Below, piece by piece: positions 1 to 5,350 of a stretch of 9,648 nt of DNA. The notes below the pieces were generated by a model. That model saw only the letters and a list, made by a program, of their open reading frames with translations, ran no database searches and had not been told where the DNA came from. Position 1 is the first letter of the stretch. Each line of letters opens with the position of its first letter. Where the stretch lies: NCBI GenBank assembly GCA_003242685.1, contig QGVD01000101.1:1-9648 (forward strand). The letters are read 5' to 3'. Both the position numbers and the translations under genes were made by a program. This DNA comes from Pseudomonadota bacterium (GTDB taxonomy: Bacteria > Pseudomonadota > Gammaproteobacteria > Steroidobacterales > Steroidobacteraceae).

Positions 1-100
1 GCGCATTCCGGCGTTCGCCCCGAGGTTGGCGTAAGGTCCGGGCGAGCGCAGCGGGAGAGGCTCGTCCGGCTGCCCTCGCCCGCGATGCGCCCGGATCGAT

Positions 101-140
101 GGGCCGGCTGCGCAGAATTCCGCGCCTGCGCAGCCGGCCC
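101..140. terminator. Perfect 15-bp GC-rich hairpin, possible terminator
   Basis: Arms 101-115 (GGGCCGGCTGCGCAG) and 126-140 are exact reverse complements around a 10-nt loop. There is no T-run after either arm, so it is not a canonical intrinsic terminator. It lies in a 235-bp stretch without a supportable gene, upstream of the small secreted protein. It may end a transcript entering from the left of the window, or act as a processing or stability element. The stem is certain; the role is inferred. Confidence 0.4.
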
Positions 141-235
141 CGCCTGTGCTTCGCGTTCAAGCCTGGCTGTCGCCGCGGTTCCTGCGCACGCACGAACGTG
201 CGATCCTCTGTGCGTACGGAACAGGAGGTCCCGTG

Positions 236-517
236 ATGTGCCGCTCAATCATCGCTGCGATTGCACTTTCGTTCGTCTTCGGGGCTGCGGGGGCGCAGCA
301 GCGTGAAAAGACCGGATCCGGCGCGGAGCTCGCTTCCGCGCAGGAAGTCGCGAAGGTGAAAGAGGCGATCGGACGCATCAACTGCAAGGCGGACGTCGTC
401 GAGAAGGAAAGCGCGTCCCTGTTCGAGGTCGACGACGCACAGTGCGAGATCGGTCAGTACGACATCAAGCTCGATGGTGATTTCAACATCATCGTGATGA
501 CGCGGGACACGCTCTGA
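236..517 (+). CDS. Small secreted PepSY-like protein
   Basis: This encodes a 93-residue protein with a Sec signal peptide: a short n-region, the hydrophobic stretch IIAAIALSFVFGAAGA, and likely cleavage after AGA at residue 20, giving a mature periplasmic protein of about 73 residues. The mature part has one helix-like segment (about 35-50) and then a beta-rich part with LFEVDDAQCEIGQYDIKLD (62-80). This resembles the small PepSY-like fold, whose known members often inhibit or chaperone periplasmic proteins; that assignment is tentative. Cys50 and Cys70 could form a disulfide. ATG 236 is chosen because AGGAGGT at 223-229 lies 6 nt upstream. A GTG at 233 is also in frame but too close to the SD, and the longer in-frame extension from 146 has no SD and would bury the signal peptide. 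A small hairpin (185-190 with 197-202) lies in the leader. The next gene is convergent, so this is probably monocistronic. Confidence 0.75.
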   Translation: MCRSIIAAIALSFVFGAAGAQQREKTGSGAELASAQEVAKVKEAIGRINCKADVVEKESASLFEVDDAQCEIGQYDIKLDGDFNIIVMTRDTL

Positions 518-630
518 TCGATCGGCATCGCGAGGCGCCGCGCGACTTCCCCGTCACGTGCGGGCGGGCCGAAGCAGACGCAGACGTCGGCAGCACCGCG
601 GAAGGTGTCGCGGCGTCACCAGTGAGCTCG

Positions 631-1059
631 TCAGCTGTGGATGTAGCTCTCGAGCTGCTCGATGGTGTGCTGCTGTTCCTCGATGACGGCTTTCACCAGG
701 TCGCCGATCGAAACCACGCCGACCACCCTGCCGTTCTCGACGACCGGGAGATGCCGGATGCGGCGGTCGGTGACGAGCCGCATGCAGTGATCGACCGAGT
801 CCTCCGGCGTTACGGTGATGACGGGTGAGCTCATGATCTGCCAGACCGGCGTCTCGCTCGAGGAGCGGCCGTGCAGAATCACCTTACGGGCGTAGTCGCG
901 CTCCGAAACGATGCCGACGAGCTCTTCGCCCTTCATCACGAGCAGCGCGCCCACGTGATGCACCGCCATCAGCTCGATGGCCTCGAGCACCGGATCCTCC
1001 GGCCCGATGGCGTAGATGGCCCTTCCCTTGGCACCGAGCAGGTGCTTCACCGTGACCAT
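631..1059 (-). CDS. Two-CBS-domain protein
   Basis: The 142-residue protein is almost entirely a CBS domain pair (Bateman module). CBS1 spans about residues 14-63 (VGALLVMKGEELVGIVSERD at 36-55) and CBS2 about 73-128 (HLPVVENGRVVGVVSIGDL at 103-121). Both repeats end in the typical GIVSERD/GVVSIGD element. A short helical tail (EEQQHTIEQLESYI) follows. In the family such pairs bind adenine nucleotides or related ligands and regulate partners; stand-alone pairs of this size are common in proteobacteria and in hypoxia or stress regulons, and their partners are usually unknown. No effector domain is fused here. Start ATG 1059 is supported by GGAGG at 1070-1066, 6 nt upstream. The gene diverges from the MFS permease across a 144-bp gap and converges on the small secreted protein gene. 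It is cytoplasmic by lack of a signal or TM segment. Confidence 0.92.
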   Translation of the reverse strand: MVTVKHLLGAKGRAIYAIGPEDPVLEAIELMAVHHVGALLVMKGEELVGIVSERDYARKVILHGRSSSETPVWQIMSSPVITVTPEDSVDHCMRLVTDRRIRHLPVVENGRVVGVVSIGDLVKAVIEEQQHTIEQLESYIHS

Positions 1060-1166
1060 GGTTCCCCTCCTGCCGGCCCGCGATGAGATGGGGCGGACCG
1101 GCCACAGCCCTGCGTTCCTGCGAGGTTAGCGCTTCGTCCCGCGCGCGTCACGGCGCATGGGCGACC

Positions 1167-1196
1167 TTGTCGGGGACGCGAGCCTGCGCGTAGAGT
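1167..1196 (+). promoter_or_regulatory. Putative sigma70-type promoter of the MFS gene
   Basis: TTGTCG (1167-1172), an 18-bp spacer and TAGAGT (1191-1196) match the -35 and -10 consensus at four of six positions each. The expected transcription start falls 6-8 nt after the -10, essentially on the ATG at 1204. No Shine-Dalgarno sequence precedes that ATG, so a leaderless or near-leaderless mRNA would explain the arrangement. The hexamers are seen; promoter activity is inferred. Confidence 0.4.
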
Positions 1197-1203
1197 CCTC
1201 GGC

Positions 1204-2961
1204 ATGCGACAAGAAGAACAGGGGGCGGTCGGCGCAGCGCCGGCCGGAAGCGTCGCGCACGCGGGCGGTATCGATCGCGCCCACCGGCGAGTCATCTTCG
1301 CTTCCTCGCTCGGCACCGTATTCGAGTGGTACGACTTCTATCTCTACGGCTCGCTCTCCGCGATCATCTCGCGGCAGTACTTCTCCGGGGTCGATGAGAC
1401 CACGGGCTTCATCTTCGCCCTGCTGGCGTTCGCGGCCGGTTTTTTCGTACGCCCCTTCGGCGCGCTCGTCTTCGGGCGGCTCGGCGACCTGACGGGACGC
1501 AAGTACACGTTCCTCGTCACGATCGTCATCATGGGCTCGGCGACCGCGCTGGTCGGGATGCTGCCGAGCTACGCGCAGATCGGCGTCGCCGCGCCGATCG
1601 CGCTCATCACTCTGCGTCTTCTCCAGGGTCTCGCGCTCGGTGGCGAGTATGGCGGCGCCGCCACGTACGTTGCGGAGCACGCACCGCAGGGACGGCGCGG
1701 TCTCTACACGAGCTGGATTCAGACGACGGCGACGCTCGGTCTCTTCATGTCGCTGCTCGTCATTCTCGCGTGCCGCACCCTGCTCGGCGCGGAAGCCTTC
1801 GAGGCGTGGGGCTGGCGCGTGCCGTTCCTGCTCTCGATCGTGCTGCTCGCCATCTCCGTCTACATCCGCCTCAAGCTCCAGGAATCGCCGGTATTCCAGG
1901 AGATCAAGCGCGAGGGACGTCTGTCGAAGGCGCCGCTCACCGAGGCGTTCGCACGCTGGGGAAATCTGAAGGTAGTGCTGCTCGCGCTGCTCGGCGCGAC
2001 TGCCGGACAGGCGGTAGTGTGGTACGCGGGACAGTTCTATGCGCTCTTCTTCCTCGAGCGGATCCTGCAGGTCGAGGCGCGGACGGCGAACCTCATCATC
2101 GCGGCCGCGCTCCTCATCGGCACGCCGTTCTTCATCGTGTTCGGTGCGCTCTCGGACCGCATCGGGCGCAAGAGGATCGTCCTCGCGGGCTGCCTGCTCG
2201 CGGCCGTCACGTACTTCCCGATCTTCCAGGCGCTCACCTATTTCGCGAATCCGGCGCTCGATGCGGCCGTGTCACGTGCTCCCGTCACGGTCGTCGCCGA
2301 TCCCGCGGAGTGCTCGTTCCAGTTCGATCCGGTGGGCCGAAGGCTCTTCACCAGCTCCTGCGACGTCGCGAAAGCGGCGCTCGCGCGCGCCGGCATTCCG
2401 TACTCGAACGAGCGTGCGCCTGCGGGTGCAGTGGCTCAGGTGCGCATCGGTCAGGGGGATGGTGCGATCGTCGTTCCGTCCTTCGCGGGCGAGAGACTCG
2501 GCCGGCAGCAGTTCGCGCGCGAGAGCGAGCGCTTCTCGAGCGAGCTCCGGACCGTTCTGGCCGACGCCGGTTATCCGACGCGCGCGGATCCCGGCTCGAT
2601 CAACTATCCGATGGTCATCGCCATCTGCACGCTGCTCGTGATCTACGTGACGATGGTGTACGGACCGATCGCGGCGTGGCTCGTGGAGCTCTTTCCCGCG
2701 CACATCCGCTACAGCTCGATGTCGCTGCCCTATCACATCGGCAACGGATGGTTCGGCGGCTTCCTTCCCGTCACGTCGTTCGCGATCGTCGCGGCCACCG
2801 GCGATATCTATGCGGGACTCTGGTATCCCGTGGGCATCGCGCTGCTCACGGTCGTCGTCGGGTCGCTCTTCCTGCGCGAGACGTACGCCGACGAGTGGCG
2901 GACGAGCGCGCAGGCGCCCGGCGCGATCGGTCGGCGCGCCGCTGCATCGGATGCCGAATGA
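1204..2961 (+). CDS. MHS-type MFS solute:proton symporter with periplasmic insert
   Basis: This is a 585-residue inner-membrane permease of the major facilitator superfamily, most like the metabolite:H+ symporter group (ProP, KgtP and relatives). Twelve membrane segments can be read. TM1 (about 30-55) carries FEWYDFYLYG; the TM2-TM3 loop holds motif A, GRLGDLTGRK (91-100); TM4 has RLLQGLALGGEYGG (138-151); the TM8-TM9 loop repeats the motif as GALSDRIGRKR (314-324). MHS members are usually 430-500 residues. The excess is an insert of about 115 residues (about 350-465) between TM9 and TM10, on the periplasmic side by MFS topology, with Cys370 and Cys386. The substrate cannot be told from sequence; the family moves osmolytes, organic acids and dicarboxylates. 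ATG 1204 lacks an SD but sits where a promoter at 1167-1196 would start transcription. The gene ends 12 bp from the convergent PRC-barrel gene. Confidence 0.9.
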   Translation: MRQEEQGAVGAAPAGSVAHAGGIDRAHRRVIFASSLGTVFEWYDFYLYGSLSAIISRQYFSGVDETTGFIFALLAFAAGFFVRPFGALVFGRLGDLTGRKYTFLVTIVIMGSATALVGMLPSYAQIGVAAPIALITLRLLQGLALGGEYGGAATYVAEHAPQGRRGLYTSWIQTTATLGLFMSLLVILACRTLLGAEAFEAWGWRVPFLLSIVLLAISVYIRLKLQESPVFQEIKREGRLSKAPLTEAFARWGNLKVVLLALLGATAGQAVVWYAGQFYALFFLERILQVEARTANLIIAAALLIGTPFFIVFGALSDRIGRKRIVLAGCLLAAVTYFPIFQALTYFANPALDAAVSRAPVTVVADPAECSFQFDPVGRRLFTSSCDVAKAALARAGIPYSNERAPAGAVAQVRIGQGDGAIVVPSFAGERLGRQQFARESERFSSELRTVLADAGYPTRADPGSINYPMVIAICTLLVIYVTMVYGPIAAWLVELFPAHIRYSSMSLPYHIGNGWFGGFLPVTSFAIVAATGDIYAGLWYPVGIALLTVVVGSLFLRETYADEWRTSAQAPGAIGRRAAASDAE

Positions 2962-2973
2962 GCCGACCCCTCG

Positions 2974-3759
2974 CTAACGGCGCTCCTGCCAGTACCCGGG
3001 TTGGCGGTAGTGTCGATGCAGATCCGCCTCGTACGCACGCGACGGCGGATTCGATGGATCGTATTCCGGACTCTCTTCGATCTGCCGGCGCGTGAGCCCG
3101 ACGTGCACCGTGCGCTCGGGCCAGCTCACCTCGTCGATCCACTGCGTGGCGATGAGCACGTGCCTGCCCGGCAGCCAGTTGCGCGTGTCTATGGCGAAGT
3201 ACCGGATCGCCCAGCTCTCGTCGTCGAACAGGAAGTCCTCGACGTGCCCGACGGGCTCGTCGGTCGCCTGGATGTGATAGCCCGTCACCTCGGCGCTGCT
3301 GCGCAGATGGGAGTCGCCGCTCTCGTGCTCACGCTCGAGCGATGCGTCCTCGTCCTGCGCGAGCACCTGCTCGCGCAGCTCGGGATCCGGCGGCATCGCG
3401 ACGGGCACCGCACCCCATGCCCACAGTGTCGTGTAGGGCCAGTACGCGGGATAGCCGTAGTAGCGATGCAGCTCCGCTTCCTGCTGGCGCGACACGGGTT
3501 TGTCCGTGTCGATGCCGGGACTCTCCCGGACCTGCTGGCGGGTGAGGTCGACGTTCACCGTGCGGCGGTCCCAGTCGACGTGCCGCACCGCGTACGGTGA
3601 GATGAGCACCTTGCGGCCGCCGAGCCACCCGCCGGTGTCGACGATCAGATAACGGACGACCCAGCGCTCGTCGTCGAAATAGACTTCTCTGACCTCGCCG
3701 ATCTCCCCGTCACTCGCGCGGACGCGGCATCCGCGCAGCTTCTTCACGCCATGCAGCAT
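2974..3759 (-). CDS. Tandem PRC-barrel domain protein
   Basis: The 261-residue soluble protein is built from two copies of one unit. Copy 1 (about 5-107) and copy 2 (about 155-257) share the PRC-barrel core: GEVREVYFDDERWVVRYLIV at 21-40 versus GHVEDFLFDDESWAIRYFAI at 171-190, each followed by DT..WL.GR.VLI. Each core is followed by the same tail, V.LTR.Q..ESP, then SR..EA.LHR.Y..P.YW. The linker (about 108-154) is acidic and low in structure. PRC barrels occur in ribosome maturation factor RimM and in photosynthetic reaction-centre H subunits; stand-alone tandem forms are frequent in proteobacteria, and their role is not settled. ATG 3759 is chosen because GGAG at 3771-3768 lies 8 nt upstream; a longer ORF from 3813 adds 18 residues with no SD. 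It lies 76 bp downstream of the SIMPL gene on the same strand and may be co-transcribed with it. Confidence 0.88.
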   Translation of the reverse strand: MLHGVKKLRGCRVRASDGEIGEVREVYFDDERWVVRYLIVDTGGWLGGRKVLISPYAVRHVDWDRRTVNVDLTRQQVRESPGIDTDKPVSRQQEAELHRYYGYPAYWPYTTLWAWGAVPVAMPPDPELREQVLAQDEDASLEREHESGDSHLRSSAEVTGYHIQATDEPVGHVEDFLFDDESWAIRYFAIDTRNWLPGRHVLIATQWIDEVSWPERTVHVGLTRRQIEESPEYDPSNPPSRAYEADLHRHYRQPGYWQERR

Positions 3760-3780
3760 CGCTCGTGCTCCCGCTTCCCC

Positions 3781-3804
3781 GCGCCGGCCGTCGCGGCACG
3801 GCGC
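3781..3804 (-). terminator. 10-bp hairpin between SIMPL and PRC-barrel genes
   Basis: GCGCCGGCCG (3781-3790) pairs with CGGC (3794-3797) and CGGCGC (3799-3804) around a 3-nt loop, with A3798 bulged: ten base pairs, nearly all GC. It lies in the 76-bp gap between the SIMPL stop and the PRC-barrel SD. No U-tract follows on the minus strand, so it may be a partial terminator, an attenuator or an mRNA-stabilising stem rather than a full stop. Confidence 0.35.
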
Positions 3805-3835
3805 TTGGAGCACGAAGCATGCCCACGGCGTGAAT

Positions 3836-4585
3836 TCAGGGACCGGCGACCTCGACGGTGAGAGTCACGTTGGCGCGCACCTCGATCTGTCCCGGAATGA
3901 CCGGCGTCGACACGTCGGCCGCTTCGGCGCGCGCCGCCATCATGCGCATCTCGTTGATCACGGGAACGACGGGACCGCTGTCGCTGACGGAGAGGACGCG
4001 CGTGATCTTGAGGCCCAGAGCGGACGCCATCGCCTCCGCCTGAGCGCGCGCCTTCGTGGTGGCCTCGCGCAGTGCCTGCGCGCGCACGGCCTGCTCGTCC
4101 TTCAGCATGAACCTGATGTTCTGCACCTGGTTCGCGCCGGCCTTCGTCGCGGCGTCGATCACCGCGCCGACGCGCGTCAGATCGTCGAGCGTGACGCGGA
4201 CGGTGTTCGTCGCGGTGTATCCCGTGACCGTGGGCTCACCGCCGTCGCGCGGATAGTGGTAGTTCGGCGTGAGGTTGTAGCTGATCGTGCGGATGTCGGC
4301 GTTCGCGCCGAGGAGCTTGCGCAGCGCCGCGAGCACCGCCTCGAGCTGGCGCGCGTTCTGCGTGGCCGCATCCTGCGACTGCGTGGCGCGGCTCATCACG
4401 CCGATGTCGATCTGCGCGCGGTCGGGTTTCGCCGTGACGACCGCATCGCCCGACGAGCGGATGGACGGCGGCGGCTGCGGAAAGATCGCTTCCTGCGCAG
4501 AGGCGGCGGTGGATAACAGCGCGGCACACAGCAGGGCCGGAAACCGCGCGCGGCGGAACGAGTTCGCGATTGCCTGAGTGTTCAT
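3836..4585 (-). CDS. Secreted SIMPL-domain (DUF541) protein
   Basis: The 249-residue protein has a clear Sec signal (RRARFPALLCAALLSTAASA, residues 11-30, cleavage after ASA) and a mature SIMPL/DUF541 domain covering residues 40-249. Family hallmarks are the opening IRSSGDAVVTAKPDRAQIDI (42-61), the stretch TISYNLTPNYHYPRDGG with TGYTATNTVRVTL after it, and the ending GQIEVRANVTLTVEV. Known relatives include periplasmic or outer-membrane-associated proteins such as E. coli YggE, linked to oxidative stress, and BP26 of Brucella, which forms oligomeric rings. An in-frame extension to 5149 exists but is antisense to the CheD-like gene and would hide the signal peptide, so ATG 4585 is used. No SD precedes it; an extended -10 (TGCGACAAT) ends 6 nt before the ATG. 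Divergent from the CheD-like gene; possibly the first gene of a unit with the PRC-barrel gene. Confidence 0.9.
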   Translation of the reverse strand: MNTQAIANSFRRARFPALLCAALLSTAASAQEAIFPQPPPSIRSSGDAVVTAKPDRAQIDIGVMSRATQSQDAATQNARQLEAVLAALRKLLGANADIRTISYNLTPNYHYPRDGGEPTVTGYTATNTVRVTLDDLTRVGAVIDAATKAGANQVQNIRFMLKDEQAVRAQALREATTKARAQAEAMASALGLKITRVLSVSDSGPVVPVINEMRMMAARAEAADVSTPVIPGQIEVRANVTLTVEVAGP

Positions 4586-4591
4586 GCGCGC

Positions 4592-4600
4592 ATTGTCGCA
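4592..4600 (-). promoter_or_regulatory. Putative extended -10 promoter of the SIMPL gene
   Basis: Read on the minus strand, 4600-4592 is TGCGACAAT, fitting the extended -10 pattern TGn plus a four-of-six -10 hexamer. No good -35 is seen 16-18 bp upstream. Transcription would start about at the ATG (4585), giving a leaderless message, which fits the missing SD. Short motif, so low certainty. Confidence 0.3.
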
Positions 4601-4657
4601 GATTCGCGGCACATCGCGAGCCCTCGCGTGAGTCAGTTCATAATCTGCGCAGGAAAA

Positions 4658-4674
4658 CCACGCATTCCGCGTGG
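4658..4674. repeat. 6-bp inverted repeat in a divergent intergenic region
   Basis: CCACGC (4658-4663) and GCGTGG (4669-4674) form a perfect inverted repeat around ATTCC. It lies in the 114-bp region between the divergent SIMPL and CheD-like genes, 25 bp before the latter's ATG, where an operator or leader hairpin could act. A CATAAT hexamer at 4639-4644 is a possible -10 for the CheD-like gene, but no matching -35 is visible. Confidence 0.3.
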
Positions 4675-4699
4675 CGGCCCGGTATACGGGAGGGCCCAT

Positions 4700-5164
4700 A
4701 TGCGCACACGCCGCGAGATCCGGGTCGCTCCCGATCACTTCGAGGTCGCCGCCGACGATGCGCTGCTCACCGCGGAGCTGCGCTCGGCGATCGCCGTCTG
4801 CCTGTACGACGCCGTCGAAGAGGCCGGTGCGCTGCTGCATCTGCGGTTCGTGGTCCGCAGCGGCAAGCCTGCCGACGTCACCGACACGACCCTGGCGACC
4901 GAGCTGCTGCTGCTCGACCGCTGCCTCGAAGCCCTGCGTGAGGCGATGCCCGGTGCGCGGAGCCTCCAGGCGCGCATCGTCGCGCAGCTTCCCGACGACC
5001 TGCACGTGGAGAAGGCCGTCGGATCCGTGCTGCCGCTCGTGAGCCTCTTCCTGCGCGATGCCGGTGTCACCGCCGCGTCCCCCGATATCGCCGTGGGCGC
5101 GGCGCGCCGGCTCGAATTCTGGCCCGTCATGGGGCGCGTGCTGATCCACGAGATGGCCACCTGA
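4700..5164 (+). CDS. CheD-like protein lacking the catalytic cysteine
   Basis: The 154-residue protein aligns by eye along its length with CheD, the chemoreceptor glutamine deamidase. The core LRSAIAVCLYD (27-37) matches the family's LGSCVAVCLYD, and EAGALLHLRF (41-50) matches the GG-x-x-H segment. Later parts match the family's helix with a receptor-binding strand (LQARIVAQL, 89-97) and its ending (RRLEFWPVMGRV, 136-147). T. maritima CheD uses Thr21, Cys27 and His44. With a constant offset of three these fall on Thr24, Ala30 and His47, so the nucleophile is lost (codon GCG at 4787-4789) while the other two positions are kept. Deamidation by the known mechanism is therefore not expected; a binding role is possible. 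ATG 4700 has GGGAGGG (4688-4694) 5 nt upstream. No chemotaxis gene is nearby. The family call rests on motif recall, not a search. A short hairpin follows the stop. Confidence 0.72.
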   Translation: MRTRREIRVAPDHFEVAADDALLTAELRSAIAVCLYDAVEEAGALLHLRFVVRSGKPADVTDTTLATELLLLDRCLEALREAMPGARSLQARIVAQLPDDLHVEKAVGSVLPLVSLFLRDAGVTAASPDIAVGAARRLEFWPVMGRVLIHEMAT

Positions 5165-5169
5165 CGGGG

Positions 5170-5186
5170 CCCGGCTTCAGGCCGGG
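5170..5186 (+). terminator. Hairpin after the CheD-like gene
   Basis: CCCGGC (5170-5175), loop TTCAG and GCCGGG (5181-5186) form a perfect 6-bp GC stem starting 5 nt past the stop codon. It is followed by AGCATTGAAATC rather than a clean T-run, so termination efficiency is uncertain. Its right arm belongs to a GCCGGGAGCA element that recurs at 5230-5239, so it may instead be part of the otsBA leader. Confidence 0.35.
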
Positions 5187-5190
5187 AGCA

Positions 5191-5303
5191 TTGAAATCGC
5201 TCTGACCGCCCTCATATCGGGCCTGCTCCGCCGGGAGCAAATCTTGCTCTTAAAGGTGCGCTGCGTGCGCCCGAAACCTTGCGCACGCCTCTCCCCGAGA
5301 GGC
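5191..5303 (+). promoter_or_regulatory. Structured leader and possible promoter of otsBA
   Basis: The 186-bp gap before otsB holds many exact inverted repeats. TGCTCC (5224-5229) pairs with GGAGCA (5234-5239). GAGCAA (5235-5240) pairs instead with TTGCTC (5244-5249); these two stems exclude each other. GGAGCA at 5185-5190 can also pair with 5224-5229. Further down, GCGTGCGC (5263-5270) pairs with GCGCACGC (5281-5288), and GCCTCTC (5287-5293) with GAGAGGC (5297-5303). A possible promoter is TTGAAA (5191-5196), 16 bp, then CATATC (5213-5218); the -35 is good and the -10 poor. No known riboswitch class is recognised. The pairings are seen; regulation is inferred. Confidence 0.35.
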
Positions 5304-5350
5304 TCCCTGCGCGTTGCACGGCGGAACCGATTGCGGTTTCCTGCAGAACG

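Noticed and set aside
1..33. Possible C-terminal end of an upstream gene (a frame stopping at TAA 31-33)
   Set aside because: Only ten codons are visible, with nothing to recognise; two other frames are also open, so no call can be supported.
85..306. Open frame of 73 codons before and overlapping the small secreted gene
   Set aside because: Cys/Arg-rich, no SD, runs through the perfect hairpin at 101-140 and is out of frame with the well-supported gene at 236.
518..630. Search for a terminator between the convergent small secreted gene and CBS gene
   Set aside because: Only weak 5-bp GC stems (such as CCGCG/CGCGG near 597-618) and no T-run; not above expectation for this base composition.
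1770..3095. Second plus-strand frame of 441 codons inside the MFS gene
   Set aside because: Arg/Ala/His-rich out-of-frame translation of the permease and of the end of the PRC-barrel gene; no motifs.
4586..5149. N-terminal extension of the SIMPL protein by 188 residues
   Set aside because: It lies antisense to the CheD-like gene, has no domain, and would bury an excellent signal peptide that begins at 4585.
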